Source: Aquitalea sp. LB_tupeE
GTDB lineage: Bacteria > Pseudomonadota > Gammaproteobacteria > Burkholderiales > Chromobacteriaceae
Assembly: GCF_013391415.1 (NCBI RefSeq)
Contig: NZ_JACAXB010000002.1
Location: 1 to 64,000, forward strand
Direction of reading: 5' to 3'
DNA length: 64,000 bases
Within the stretch, counting starts at the first letter, position 1. Each line of letters begins with the position of its first letter. The notes below the pieces were generated by a model. That model searched no databases. It was given only the letters and a program-made list of their open reading frames with translations, and was not told the DNA's origin. The position numbers and the translations under genes were made by a program. This document shows positions 44,079 to 56,257 of this stretch, piece after piece.

Positions 44079-45887
44079 ATGAGCACACCTGCCTTGCTCC
44101 AACTGGGGCTGTTCCTGCTTGTCCTGCTCGCGCTGGCCTGGCCTTTGAGCAGCTATATCACCCGTGTCATGCAGGGGGAAAACCCCGGCGTGCTGCGATT
44201 TTTAGCGCCACTTGAGCGCAGCTTGTACCGTATAGCCGGTATCCGGCCCGACGAAGACATGGGCTGGCGCAGCTATGCAGTGGCCTTGCTGCTGTTCAAC
44301 CTGCTGGGTGCCCTGGCCATTTATGGCCTGCAACGTTTGCAGGGCATCCTGCCCTTGAACCCGCAGGCACTGGCTGCCGTTACGCCGGACTCTTCCTTCA
44401 ATACCGCCATTTCCTTTATCACCAATACCAACTGGCAGGGCTATGCTGGCGAAACCACCATGAGCTATCTGACCCAGATGCTGGGACTGACGGTTCAGAA
44501 CTTCCTGTCCGCCGCAACCGGTGCCGCCGTGGTCATTGCGCTGATTCGCGGTTTTGCCCGTCACAATGCGGCCAGGATCGGTAATTTCTGGGTCGATGTC
44601 AGCCGCTTTACCCTGTATATCCTGCTGCCGCTGTCTCTGGTGCTGGCGCTGGTATTTACCCAGCAAGGTGTGATCCAAAACCTGCTGCCTTACCAAACAG
44701 CACACACTGTTGAAGTGACACAGTTCCAGCAGCCCAAGCTGGATGCCAAGGGCAGCCCGCTCATCGGCAAGGATGGCAAGCCTGTCATGGTAGACAGCCA
44801 GACCCGGCAGCAAACCCTGCCGATGGGTCCGGTCGCCTCGCAGGAAGCCATCAAGATGCTGGGCACCAATGGCGGTGGTTTCTTCAATGCCAACTCGGCC
44901 CATCCGTTTGAAAACCCGACCCCGCTGTCCAATCTGCTGCAAGAGCTGGCCATCTTCCTGATTCCGGCGGCCTTGTGCCTGGTATTTGGCCGCATGGTGG
45001 GCGACAGGCGTCAGGGCTGGGCCATTCTGGCCGCCATGTTGCTGATGTTTGTCACGGCGGTTGTAGTGGAAACCAGTGCCGAGCAGGCCGGTGTGCCGCA
45101 ATTAAGCGCCATGGGTGTGGACCAGCAAGCCAGCAGCATGCAGGCCGGCGGCAATATGGAGGGCAAGGAAAGCCGCTTCGGCATTATCGACACCTCGCTG
45201 TTTACCGTCATCACCACTGCGGCGTCCTGCGGGGGCGTGGTGGCCATGCATGATTCGCTCACCCCTGTCGGCGGCCTGGTGCCCACCTTCCTGATGCAAC
45301 TGGGCGAAGTGGTATTCGGCGGTGTGGGTTCCGGCCTGTACGGCATGCTGGTCTTTGCCATTCTGGCGGTATTCATTGCCGGCCTGATGGTGGGACGCAC
45401 GCCGGAATACCTGGGCAAGAAGATAGAAACCTACGAAATGAAGATGACCGCCATCACCATTCTGGTGACGCCCATCCTGGTGCTGGTACTGACCGCCATT
45501 GCTGTCAGCCTGGATGCGGGCAAGGCCGGTATCGCCAACCCCGGCGCGCATGGTTTCAGCGAAATCCTCTATGCCTTCACCTCGGCCGCCAACAATAACG
45601 GCAGCGCCTTTGCCGGGCTGTCGGCCAACACGCCGTTCTACAACATCATGACCGCCATCGCCATGTTCTTTGGCCGCTTTTTGATGATTGTGCCCATTCT
45701 GGCCATCGCCGGTTCGCTGGCCGCCAAGAAACGCCTGGCGGTCACCAGCGGCACCCTGCCCACCCACGGCCCGCTGTTCGTGGTGTTGCTGATTGGCACC
45801 GTATTGCTGGTAGGTGCGCTCAACTATGTTCCGGCGCTGGCGCTGGGCCCGGTGGTGGAGCATCTGCAAATGGTGAGCGGACATTAA
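44079..45887 (+). CDS. kdpA: K+-transporting ATPase subunit KdpA
   Basis: Channel-like subunit that binds and translocates K+ in the high-affinity KdpFABC pump. The 602-residue product has about ten membrane helices and four selectivity loops. Recognisable are [51 protein letters not shown] and [13 protein letters not shown]. Length is slightly above E. coli. It is followed by kdpB after 39 bp. Confidence 0.97.
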   Translation: MSTPALLQLGLFLLVLLALAWPLSSYITRVMQGENPGVLRFLAPLERSLYRIAGIRPDEDMGWRSYAVALLLFNLLGALAIYGLQRLQGILPLNPQALAAVTPDSSFNTAISFITNTNWQGYAGETTMSYLTQMLGLTVQNFLSAATGAAVVIALIRGFARHNAARIGNFWVDVSRFTLYILLPLSLVLALVFTQQGVIQNLLPYQTAHTVEVTQFQQPKLDAKGSPLIGKDGKPVMVDSQTRQQTLPMGPVASQEAIKMLGTNGGGFFNANSAHPFENPTPLSNLLQELAIFLIPAALCLVFGRMVGDRRQGWAILAAMLLMFVTAVVVETSAEQAGVPQLSAMGVDQQASSMQAGGNMEGKESRFGIIDTSLFTVITTAASCGGVVAMHDSLTPVGGLVPTFLMQLGEVVFGGVGSGLYGMLVFAILAVFIAGLMVGRTPEYLGKKIETYEMKMTAITILVTPILVLVLTAIAVSLDAGKAGIANPGAHGFSEILYAFTSAANNNGSAFAGLSANTPFYNIMTAIAMFFGRFLMIVPILAIAGSLAAKKRLAVTSGTLPTHGPLFVVLLIGTVLLVGALNYVPALALGPVVEHLQMVSGH

Positions 45888-45926
45888 TCCTGCAAGCGGA
45901 TACGCGACAGGATCAAGGAAATCAAT

Positions 45927-48050
<2,124 letters not shown>

Positions 48051-48079
48051 ACCCTGCCCCATACAAGAAGGAAATCATC

Positions 48080-48658
48080 ATGCTCAAAACCCTGCGCCCG
48101 GCACTGGTGCTGTTTGTCATCCTGTCGGCCATCACCGGTCTGGCTTATCCCTTGCTGACCACCGGCCTCGCCCAGTTGCTGTTTCCGTATCAGGCCAATG
48201 GCAGCCTGATAGAGAAAAACGGCCAGATCATCGGCTCGCAGCTGATTGGCCAGAACTTCACCGGCACGCAGTATTTCTGGGGCCGCCCCTCCGCCACCAG
48301 TCCGCAAGCCTATCATGCCGGCAGTTCCAGCGGCTCCAACTTGGGCCCCACCAACCCGGCCCAACTGGATGCGGTCAAAGGCAATCTGGAACGCCTGCGC
48401 AAGGCACACCCCACCCAGACAGCCACTGTGCCGGTTGATCTGGTCACCGCATCGGCCAGTGGGCTGGACCCGGACATTTCCGTCGCCGCCGCCTACTACC
48501 AGATGGACCGTGTCGCTGCAGCACGCCAGATGCAGATGGCCCGATTGCACAAGCTGGTGGATGACCACATCATTGGCGAAACCTTCGGCCTCTCGGGCGA
48601 ACCGCGCGTCAATGTACTGGCGCTGAACCTGGCACTGGATGGCCTGACCGCCAGATAA
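48080..48658 (+). CDS. kdpC: K+-transporting ATPase subunit KdpC
   Basis: Single-span accessory subunit, 192 residues, with an N-terminal membrane helix (about 8-30) and a periplasmic domain holding [22 protein letters not shown] and [19 protein letters not shown]. It assists K+ handover in KdpFABC. AAGGAAA lies ten bases before the ATG. A 127-bp spacer with a CCCTGC/GCAGGG hairpin (48723-48741) separates it from kdpD. Confidence 0.95.
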   Translation: MLKTLRPALVLFVILSAITGLAYPLLTTGLAQLLFPYQANGSLIEKNGQIIGSQLIGQNFTGTQYFWGRPSATSPQAYHAGSSSGSNLGPTNPAQLDAVKGNLERLRKAHPTQTATVPVDLVTASASGLDPDISVAAAYYQMDRVAAARQMQMARLHKLVDDHIIGETFGLSGEPRVNVLALNLALDGLTAR

Positions 48659-48785
48659 ACCGCGCGCAGCAGTCTGTGCCATGCAATACGACACGACTGT
48701 TGCGCTTCGGCTTTGCCTCCCGGCCCTGCCAGCATGTGCAGGGCCTGCTGCTGTGTGGCTGCTGTTGGCCAGAAAATGAAACCCG

Positions 48786-51482
48786 ATGACTGATACCCGA
48801 CCCGATCCCGATGCCCTGCTCGATGCCATCAAGCAGGATGAGCTGGCTGCCCGGCGTGGCCGGCTGAAAATTTTCTTTGGTGCCTGCGCTGGCGTGGGCA
48901 AGACCTACGCCATGCTCAGCGCCGCCCGTGTACGCCAGCAAGAAGGCTGCAAAGTGCTGGTGGGCGTGGTGGAAACCCATGGCCGCAAAGAAACCGAAGC
49001 GCAATTGCATGGGCTTGAAGTGCTGCCCCCCACCCGGGTCGAATACAAGGGTCGCAGTCTGGCCGAGTTTGATCTGGACTGCGCACTGGCTCGCCAACCA
49101 CAGCTGATCCTGATGGATGAATTCGCCCACTCAAATGTGCCAGGCTCCCGCCACAGCAAACGCTGGCAGGACGTGGAGGAGCTACTGGCGGCCGGCATCG
49201 ACGTTTACACCACGCTGAATGTGCAGCATCTGGAAAGCCTGAACGATGTGGTGGGCCAGATCACCGGCATTGTGGTGCGCGAAACCCTGCCCGATCATGT
49301 ATTCGACCAGGCTGAGGAAGTCGCGCTGGTCGACCTGCCGCCGGATGAACTACTGGCCCGGCTGGCTGCGGGAAAAGTGTATCTGGCCCAACAGGCCGAG
49401 CGGGCGGTGAAGAACTTCTTCCGCAAGGGCAATCTGCTGGCGCTGCGCGAGCTGGCACTGCGTCGCACCGCCGACCGGGTAGATGCGCAAATGCGCGCCT
49501 ATCGGGCCGATCAGTCGATCAAACCGGTGTGGCATGCCCGTGAACGCTTGCTGGTTTGCATCGGCCACGGCCCTGGTACCGAGAAGCTGGTACGCAGCGG
49601 CAAGCGGCTGGCCGCCAGCCTGGATGCCGACTGGATTGCGGTTTTTGTGGAAACTCCGCAATTGCAACGCCTGCCCGACGCCCAGCGCGCCCGCATCATG
49701 AAGGGCCTGAAGCTGGCACAGGAGCTGGGGGCAGAAACCACCATTCTGGGCGGCAGCGAACTGGCCGCCACCCTGCTGGCCTATGCGCGCACCCGTAATG
49801 TTTCCAAGCTGGTGGTGGGCAAGACATCGGCTGGCCCCTTGCGCCGCCTGCTGCGGCGCCCCTTGCTGGAGCAGCTCACCCGGCAGGCACATGATGTCGA
49901 TGTCTATGTGGTGTCCCACGAGCCGGACCAGGACAACGCAGCCGCGCAGGAAGGCTTCAACAGCCTGCTGTTTGGCGAAGCCACTCGGCAGAAGCAAGGC
50001 CACGGCTATGTGGCGGCCTTGCTGGCCTGCCTGTTGACCACCGGCCTTGTCAGCCTGCTGACACCGTTTTTTGACCTGTCCAATGTGGTGATGCTCTACC
50101 TGTTGGCCGTGGTGCTGATTGCCGTGCGCTTTGGCCGTGGCCCCGGCGTGCTGGCGTCCGTGGTATCGGTCGCCACTTTCGACTTTTTCTTTGTGCCGCC
50201 ACGACTGTCCTTGTCTGTATCCGACACCCAGTATCTGCTGACCTTTGCCGTGATGTTTGCCGTGGCGCTGATCATCAGCCAGCTGACCGCTCGCTTGCGC
50301 TTTGAAGCCAATATTGCCACCTACCGCGAGCGCCGCACCCGCGCGCTGTACGACCTGGGACGCGAGCTGTCTGCCGCCCTGACCGCCAACCAGATCATCG
50401 ACATCGCCGTCAGCCGCCTGCAACCGCTGTTCAATGCCAGCATCGTGCTGCTCACCCCCAATAGCCAGGAACAGCTGCGCGCCGAAAACGACAGCGCGGC
50501 ACAGGCGGACCTGGGCGTTGCCCAATGGGTGTACGACAAACAGCAGGCAGCAGGCCTGGGCACCCAGACCTTGCCGTCCAATGCCATGCTCTATTTGCCA
50601 CTCAAGGCACCGATGCGCAATCGCGGCGTGCTGGCGGTGCTGCCCGAACAACTGGATCAGGTCTTCCTGCCGGAACAACAACGCCTGCTGGAAACCTGCG
50701 CGGCACAAATTGCCCTGGCGCTGGAACGGGTGCATTACGTTGAAGTGGCACAAGACGCCATTGTCGCCATGGAGTCCGAACGCTTGCGCAACAGCGTACT
50801 GTCGGTTATCTCGCACGACCTGCGCACCCCGCTCACCACCCTGGTCGGCCTCTCCAGCCTGCTGGCGGAAGGCCAGGTCGATACGGCCAAACAAGCAGAC
50901 ATCGCCCAGTCGATTCAGGAAGAATCGCTGCGCATGAACCATCTGGTGACCAATCTGCTGGACATGGCCAGACTGCAATCCGGCGTCAAGCCCAACAAAA
51001 CCTGGCAACTGCTGGATGACGTGGTGGGCAGTGCGCTACGCGCTTGCCAGCGCAATCTGCAAGGGCATCAGCTGGAAGTGGCACTGGCCAGCGATTTGCC
51101 GGTACTGGAATACGATGCCGTGCTGATTGAGCGCGTATTGGTGAACCTGCTGGAAAACGCGGCCAAATATACCCCGCCCGGCAGCGATATCACACTACAG
51201 GCACAGGCTGAGGGCGCTACAATACGCGTTTGCGTGCAAGATGACGGCCCCGGACTGCCCGCTGGACTGGAACAAAAACTGTTCGATAAATTCAGCCGTG
51301 GCAACAACGAATCCACCACGCCGGGTGTAGGGCTGGGTCTGGCTATCTGCCGCAGCATAGTCGAAGCACATGGCGGCCAGATTACCGCCAGCAACCGCCA
51401 GCCGCATGGTGCCGCCTTCTGCTTTACCCTGCCGGTCAGCCAGATGCCCGCCCTGCCCGGCGACGAGGAAATCCAGCCATGA
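48786..51482 (+). CDS. kdpD: Sensor histidine kinase KdpD
   Basis: Membrane kinase that controls kdp transcription through KdpE. It has 898 residues: the KdpD N-terminal domain with P-loop G32-ACAGVGKT40 and DEFAHSNVPGSRHSKRW, a universal-stress-protein domain (about 250-370), four membrane helices (about 410-500), a GAF region, a HisKA box with phospho-acceptor H677 in VISHDLRTPLTT, and the ATPase domain with NLLENAAKYTPPGS and GVGLGLAICRSIVEAHGG. All parts are complete. Its stop overlaps kdpE (ATGA). The ribosome binding site is poor. Confidence 0.96.
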   Translation: MTDTRPDPDALLDAIKQDELAARRGRLKIFFGACAGVGKTYAMLSAARVRQQEGCKVLVGVVETHGRKETEAQLHGLEVLPPTRVEYKGRSLAEFDLDCALARQPQLILMDEFAHSNVPGSRHSKRWQDVEELLAAGIDVYTTLNVQHLESLNDVVGQITGIVVRETLPDHVFDQAEEVALVDLPPDELLARLAAGKVYLAQQAERAVKNFFRKGNLLALRELALRRTADRVDAQMRAYRADQSIKPVWHARERLLVCIGHGPGTEKLVRSGKRLAASLDADWIAVFVETPQLQRLPDAQRARIMKGLKLAQELGAETTILGGSELAATLLAYARTRNVSKLVVGKTSAGPLRRLLRRPLLEQLTRQAHDVDVYVVSHEPDQDNAAAQEGFNSLLFGEATRQKQGHGYVAALLACLLTTGLVSLLTPFFDLSNVVMLYLLAVVLIAVRFGRGPGVLASVVSVATFDFFFVPPRLSLSVSDTQYLLTFAVMFAVALIISQLTARLRFEANIATYRERRTRALYDLGRELSAALTANQIIDIAVSRLQPLFNASIVLLTPNSQEQLRAENDSAAQADLGVAQWVYDKQQAAGLGTQTLPSNAMLYLPLKAPMRNRGVLAVLPEQLDQVFLPEQQRLLETCAAQIALALERVHYVEVAQDAIVAMESERLRNSVLSVISHDLRTPLTTLVGLSSLLAEGQVDTAKQADIAQSIQEESLRMNHLVTNLLDMARLQSGVKPNKTWQLLDDVVGSALRACQRNLQGHQLEVALASDLPVLEYDAVLIERVLVNLLENAAKYTPPGSDITLQAQAEGATIRVCVQDDGPGLPAGLEQKLFDKFSRGNNESTTPGVGLGLAICRSIVEAHGGQITASNRQPHGAAFCFTLPVSQMPALPGDEEIQP

Positions 51483-52174
51483 GCGAAACACCTGTCAACC
51501 TGGTGGTGATCGAGGACGAAAAACCCATCCGCCGTTTTCTGGCCTCGGCGCTGGATGGCGACAACTGGGTGGTGCACGAAGCCGAAACCGGCAAACAGGG
51601 CCTGATTGAAGTGGCCACCCGCAAACCGGACCTGGTCATACTCGACCTGGGCTTGCCGGACATGAACGGCATTGAAGTCATCCGTCAGCTGCGCGAGTGG
51701 ACCGACCTGCCCATTCTGGTGCTGTCCGCCCGCACCCAGGAAACAGAAAAAGTCCTGGCGCTGGATGCCGGTGCCGACGACTACCTGACCAAACCGTTTG
51801 GCGTGGCCGAGTGCATGGCACGCATCCGTGTCCTGCTGCGTCGTCGCAACCAGGGCAGTGCTGCTCCGGCGCAAACCTTTTGCTTTGGTCCCATTGAAGT
51901 GGATCTGGTCAACCGCACCGTCAGCAAGCATGGCAGTCCCATCCACCTCACTCCCATCGAATACCGTTTGCTGACGACCTTGATCCGCAACAGTGGCAAG
52001 GTGATTACTCATCGCGAATTGTTACTGGCGGTGTGGGGCCCTTCCTTTTCCGAGCACAACCAGTACTTGCGCGTTTATATGGGTCACCTGCGGCAGAAAC
52101 TGGAAGACAACCCGGCCATGCCGCAGCACATCCTCACCGAAACCGGCGTGGGCTATCGCCTGCTCGAACGCTAG
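51479..52174 (+). CDS. kdpE: Response regulator KdpE
   Basis: OmpR-type regulator, 231 residues. The receiver domain has phospho-acceptor D56 in VILDLGLPDMNG and the conserved lysine in DDYLTKPFG. The C-terminal winged helix is present (IHLTPIEYRLLTTLIRNSGKVITHRELL). Starts within the kdpD stop. Its likely target is the T-rich site upstream of kdpF. Confidence 0.96.
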   Translation: MSETPVNLVVIEDEKPIRRFLASALDGDNWVVHEAETGKQGLIEVATRKPDLVILDLGLPDMNGIEVIRQLREWTDLPILVLSARTQETEKVLALDAGADDYLTKPFGVAECMARIRVLLRRRNQGSAAPAQTFCFGPIEVDLVNRTVSKHGSPIHLTPIEYRLLTTLIRNSGKVITHRELLLAVWGPSFSEHNQYLRVYMGHLRQKLEDNPAMPQHILTETGVGYRLLER

Positions 52175-52179
52175 CGACA

Positions 52180-52200
52180 GCGGCTTGCCCGGCAAGCCGC
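52180..52200 (+). terminator. Hairpin after kdpE
   Basis: A 21-base near-perfect palindrome (GCGGCTTGCC/GGCAAGCCGC) five bases after the kdpE stop; no T-run follows. Confidence 0.5.
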
Positions 52201-52293
52201 CCCACCTTCCGCCCAGCTGCCGTCCCGGCCTGCATGGCATTCTCCGGACGCACGCCATTTTCACCTGACATGGCAAGTAAAAATCCCTGGCAA

Positions 52294-52340
52294 TCGACCA
52301 GCCATTTCCTGCCAGCATAATCAGAAATCGGCTATTTCTG
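52294..52340 (+). promoter_or_regulatory. Candidate promoter and inverted repeat upstream of the nitrilase operon
   Basis: TCGACC (52294-52299), 16-bp spacer and CATAAT (52316-52321). Directly after the -10, CAGAAAT-CGGCT-ATTTCTG (52322-52340) is a perfect 7-bp inverted repeat placed over the expected start, which could be a repressor site. No regulator gene adjoins. Confidence 0.4.
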
Positions 52341-52432
52341 GCCCACTTCCCGCATTTGTAGACTGCTCTCCCAGCCACCACTGAAACGCCTGCCGCCGGG
52401 CAAGGCGCAGCAGTCATCAATCGGGAGAGACC

Positions 52433-53374
52433 TTGAAACGCTTCGCCATTGCCGGCATCCAGATGCCGGTTTCCGCCTTCGAAGAAAACATCACGCGCAT
52501 GGGCCACTACGTGGCCCATGTCAAACACCGTTTTCCCTGGGTAGACATGGTGCTGTTTTCCGAACTGGCAGCCTACGGCCCCAATCCACTGCGCGCCGAA
52601 ACCATGCCGGGCCAGGCCGAAGAGCGATTGTGCGCGATTGCCGCCCGCCATGGGGTGTGGCTGATTCCCGGCTCGCTGTTCGAACAGCGCGACGGCTGCA
52701 TTTTCAACACCAGCCCGGTGATCAACCCGCAAGGCGAAGTCATCGCTCGCTTCAGCAAGCTGTTTCCCTTCCTGCCCTACGAAAAAGGCATCAGCGCCGG
52801 CAACCAGTTTGTGGTGTTTGACGTACCGGAAGCAGGCCGCATCGGAATTTCCATTTGCTACGACATGTGGTTTCCGGAAACCACCCGCACGCTGGCCGCC
52901 ATGGGGGCGGAAGTCATTCTGCACCCCACCATGACCGACACCATAGACCGGGAAGTGGAGCTGGCCATTGCCCGGGCCTCTGCAGTCACCAACCAGCTGT
53001 ATTTCTTCGACATCAATGGCGTAGGCGACGGTGGCAGCGGCCGTTCCATCGTGGTGGACCCTGCCGGTTATGTATTGCACCAGGCCGGATCGGGCGCGGA
53101 AATCATTCCGGTGGAAGTGGACTTCGACAAGGTAAGGCGCGAACGGGAACGCGGCCTGCGTGGCCTGGGCCAGCCGCTGAAAAGCTTTCGCGATCGCCGT
53201 TGCGAGTTCCCCGTCTATCAGCGCGACAGCGGCGCTGACGGCTTCCTGCATACGCTGGGGCCGCTGGTCAAGCCGGACGATCACGAGCAGAGCGGGCTGT
53301 CCGGGCCGGGCGGCCCCATACCGCAAAGTGTTGCCCCGGCAACCCTCTCACCCGGTGAGCTAGACCCGCAATGA
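52433..53374 (+). CDS. Nitrilase-superfamily carbon-nitrogen hydrolase
   Basis: A 313-residue amidohydrolase of the nitrilase fold. The Glu-Lys-Cys triad is visible: E44 in LFSELAAYGP, K109 in RFSKLFPFLPYE and C142 in ISICYDMWFPE. The Cys is followed by Y-D, which favours an amidase or carbamoylase over a true nitrilase. The start is TTG with GGGAGAG upstream. The C-terminal 30 residues are Pro/Gly-rich and extra to the fold. It heads a likely operon with an ATP-grasp ligase and a C45-type hydrolase, so it may act on an amide formed or used by them. Substrate unknown. Confidence 0.85.
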   Translation: MKRFAIAGIQMPVSAFEENITRMGHYVAHVKHRFPWVDMVLFSELAAYGPNPLRAETMPGQAEERLCAIAARHGVWLIPGSLFEQRDGCIFNTSPVINPQGEVIARFSKLFPFLPYEKGISAGNQFVVFDVPEAGRIGISICYDMWFPETTRTLAAMGAEVILHPTMTDTIDREVELAIARASAVTNQLYFFDINGVGDGGSGRSIVVDPAGYVLHQAGSGAEIIPVEVDFDKVRRERERGLRGLGQPLKSFRDRRCEFPVYQRDSGADGFLHTLGPLVKPDDHEQSGLSGPGGPIPQSVAPATLSPGELDPQ

Positions 53375-53499
53375 AAGCCAGTGCACTAGCCATGTGCTGG
53401 CTAAGTCATTGCTGGCACTGGCTGCAAGTCATGACACAAACCGGCCAGCCGCCACAGCCAGCAAAAGCATCACCGCGAGCCGCTCAGGGAGAACCACCC

Positions 53500-54954
53500 A
53501 TGCAAAAAGTCAGCAATATTTCCGATCTGCGCCTGCTGTTTCATCGTAATGAACGGCCGATCTACTTCATCAGCGCCACCAATTTCAACCTGCTGGGCAT
53601 AGACCAGTGGGTGAATCGCTTCAAATACATCAACTACATCGACTGTTTTGATGGTCGCCACCCCAATGTCTTTGTGCCGCCGCAATTGCCGCACGAGGAA
53701 TTCCAGTCCATCGAGGACATCAATAACTACCTGCTGCAACACAAGGACGTGGTGGATTATGTCGAGCGCGCCGGCGGTCGACCGGTGGCGGTATTCCTGA
53801 TGTTCGATGCAGAAACCGAACGGCTGTGCCAGGAGCTGGGCATCGAAGTCTGGTTTCCCAGCGCCGCCTTGCGCGAGCGCTGCGACAACAAGATGGAAAC
53901 CGTGCGTATCGGCAACAAGGCTGGCGTGCCCTCCGTCCCCAATGCCCTGTGCAAGGTGGATAGCTACGCCCACCTGCGCGAGATTGCCGACGCGCATGGC
54001 CTGGGCGAACAACTGGTGGTGCAAACCGCCTTTGGCGACTCCGGCCACACCACCTTCTTCATTTCCAGTGCAGCCGATTTCGACCGTCGCGCCCAGGACA
54101 TCATCCAGGATCCTGAAGTCAAGATCATGCAGCGCATCAACTGTCGGGGGGCCACGCTGGAGGCCTGTGCCACCCGTTGTGGAACCCTGGTGGGACCCCT
54201 GCTTACCGAAGTGGTGGGCGAGCCGGAGCTGACACCCTATCGCGGTGGCTGGTGCGGTAATGAAATCTTCCCCGGCGCGTTCAGCGAAGAAGTCCGCGCC
54301 AAGGCACGCGAGATGGCTTACCGCTTTGGCAACCAGCTGATGGCGGAAGGCTATCGCGGCTATTTCGACCTGGATTTCCTGATCGACAAGGACACGGACG
54401 AAGTTTATCTGGGTGAACTGAACCCGCGTATCTGCGGTGCCAGCCCGATGACCAACCACGCAGCCTTCGCCTATGCGGATGTACCGCTATTCCTGTTCCA
54501 TCTGCTGGAGTTTTCCGGCATCGAGTTTGAACTGGACGTGGAAGAACTGAACGCCCGCTGGGCCAACCCGGCGTTCATCGACAGCTGGAGCCAGCTGGTG
54601 ATCAAACATACTGCCAACAATGTGGACATCATTACCCATGCCCCGGCCACCGGCATCTATCGTATGGCAGAGGACGGTTCGGTGTCCTACCATCGCTTCG
54701 ATTACAAGCGCCAGGATATCGAATCGGAAAACGAAGCATTTTTCCTGCGCATCAGCGGGCCGGGCGACTATCGTTACGAAGGGGCTGATCTGGGCATCCT
54801 GATTACCCGTGGCCGCTCGATGAGCGACGACTTCGCACTCAATGCGCGTGCACGCCACTGGATAGCCGGCATCAAGAAATACTATGCAGCCAAACCCATC
54901 ATGGCGGTGCACACTGAAAGCCCGCCTGACCCTGGCGCCTTCAAGATTCTGTAG
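53500..54954 (+). CDS. ATP-grasp ligase (biotin-carboxylase-like)
   Basis: A 484-residue ATP-grasp enzyme expected to join a carboxylate (as acyl phosphate) to an amine or other nucleophile. The nucleotide loop VVQTAFGDSGHTTFFI and the metal-binding GYFDLDFLID with LGELNPRICGASPMTNH (E-x-N) are visible. There is no biotin-carrier domain. The N-terminal 110 residues form the pre-ATP-grasp domain. GGGAGAA precedes the ATG at 53500. An in-frame ATG at 53371 overlaps the nitrilase stop and would add 43 low-complexity residues. It is the middle gene of the nitrilase operon; the product is unknown. Confidence 0.82.
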   Translation: MQKVSNISDLRLLFHRNERPIYFISATNFNLLGIDQWVNRFKYINYIDCFDGRHPNVFVPPQLPHEEFQSIEDINNYLLQHKDVVDYVERAGGRPVAVFLMFDAETERLCQELGIEVWFPSAALRERCDNKMETVRIGNKAGVPSVPNALCKVDSYAHLREIADAHGLGEQLVVQTAFGDSGHTTFFISSAADFDRRAQDIIQDPEVKIMQRINCRGATLEACATRCGTLVGPLLTEVVGEPELTPYRGGWCGNEIFPGAFSEEVRAKAREMAYRFGNQLMAEGYRGYFDLDFLIDKDTDEVYLGELNPRICGASPMTNHAAFAYADVPLFLFHLLEFSGIEFELDVEELNARWANPAFIDSWSQLVIKHTANNVDIITHAPATGIYRMAEDGSVSYHRFDYKRQDIESENEAFFLRISGPGDYRYEGADLGILITRGRSMSDDFALNARARHWIAGIKKYYAAKPIMAVHTESPPDPGAFKIL

Positions 54955-55016
54955 TCCACGCCATCAACCTGGCAGTCGCCTGCTGCACGGCGGTGGCCGC
55001 AGCTCCAGTGAGACAC

Positions 55017-56009
55017 ATGCGCTGTACATTTGAAGCGATACGAGAAGACACGCCAGGTGCACGCTGGCAAGCACTGTTCCAGATGCGCTGGCCAGCCTAT
55101 CAACAGTGGCTCCTGCGCGATGGCTATCGGGCACGGCCCTCATACCTGGCCGGGCGACGCGCACTGCGCCAGCACATGCCGGAACTATCCGGGCTGTATC
55201 AGCAACTCTGTGAACTGGCTGGCGGTGGCGATCTGGAAGCCCGCTTTCTGTCACAGTGGTGCCCTCCCTCGTATATCACCGGTTGTTCGCAGGCCGTCTG
55301 GCTGGACCCGACTGGCCAGGAAGGACCCGTGCTGGCACGCAATTACGACTACGCCCCCAGCCTGCTGGAAGGCAGCTGGCTGGCTACCCGCTGGCTGGGA
55401 CGCCAGGTACTGGTGATGAGCGATTGCCTGTGGGGCGCGCTGGATGGCATCAACGAAGACGGGCTCGCGGTTTCCCTGTCGTTTGGCGGACGCACGGCAG
55501 TGGGCGAAGGCTTCGGCATACCGCTGGTGCTACGCTACCTGCTGGAAGCAGCAGGCAATACCGCTCAGGCCATTGCCATCCTGCAGCGGCTACCGGTACA
55601 CATGACCTACAACATCAGCCTGCTGGACAAACACAGTCACTGGGCCACGGTATTTGTCGCACCGGACCGGCCAGCGGAAGTAGTGCATCGCCCGGCGGTG
55701 GCCAACCACCAGCATGGACTGGAATGGCAAGCCCATGCCAGGGCTACCCTCTCGGAAGAGCGTGAATGGATGCTGAGCCAGGGTGTGCGCAAGGCTGTGC
55801 AAGCAGATGATGTACTACGTACCCTGTTGCGTCCGCCCTTGTTCCAGACCGCCTATGGGCGCGGCTATGGCACGCTCTACACCGCGGCCTATCACCCGCA
55901 CACCCTGATGGCCGAGCTGTTGTGGCCTGACATGCGCTGGCCACAATACTGCCTGGATGTGCAGGAAGGTGTGCTGAACGTGCGTTTTGATGCCAATCAC
56001 AACCCGTAA
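55017..56009 (+). CDS. C45-type autoproteolytic acyltransferase / hydrolase (Ntn fold)
   Basis: A 330-residue protein of the acyl-CoA:6-aminopenicillanic acid acyltransferase-like (C45) family. The segment YITGC90SQAVWL followed by ARNYDYAP matches the family nucleophile (G-C-S/T, with Cys exposed by self-cleavage) and the R-N-x-D motif. Members cleave or transfer acyl groups on amides. The ATG at 55017 gives a normal N-terminus (FEAIREDTPGARWQALF); a GTG at 54993 is also possible. It lies 62 bp after the ATP-grasp gene and likely belongs to the same operon. No signal peptide, so it is cytosolic. Confidence 0.8.
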   Translation: MRCTFEAIREDTPGARWQALFQMRWPAYQQWLLRDGYRARPSYLAGRRALRQHMPELSGLYQQLCELAGGGDLEARFLSQWCPPSYITGCSQAVWLDPTGQEGPVLARNYDYAPSLLEGSWLATRWLGRQVLVMSDCLWGALDGINEDGLAVSLSFGGRTAVGEGFGIPLVLRYLLEAAGNTAQAIAILQRLPVHMTYNISLLDKHSHWATVFVAPDRPAEVVHRPAVANHQHGLEWQAHARATLSEEREWMLSQGVRKAVQADDVLRTLLRPPLFQTAYGRGYGTLYTAAYHPHTLMAELLWPDMRWPQYCLDVQEGVLNVRFDANHNP

Positions 56010-56087
56010 AACAGCTTGTTGTCAGTACCACCACCACGCATGGGCAAGCCGCCCATGGTCGCGTTTGATCAAAACCAATAAAATCAT

Positions 56088-56116
56088 TTGACATTAAAAA
56101 CCAGGTTAAATAATGA
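56088..56116 (+). promoter_or_regulatory. Candidate strong promoter of the 140-residue protein gene
   Basis: A perfect TTGACA (56088-56093) in an AT-rich stretch, followed by AATAAT at 15 bp (56109-56114) or TAATGA at 17 bp (56111-56116). It leaves a leader of about 135 nt. Confidence 0.45.
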
Positions 56117-56257
56117 CAGAATGACTGTTTGTCATGAAAAGGTAATAATTTGTTCGCATTGACTGTGGCAGACTGTGCGCTTGCTCTTACAACATTCAAG
56201 TACGGTTGTTATGACTGCTTCGCCCAGTCATACCGCGTACCAGCAAGGATCATCACC

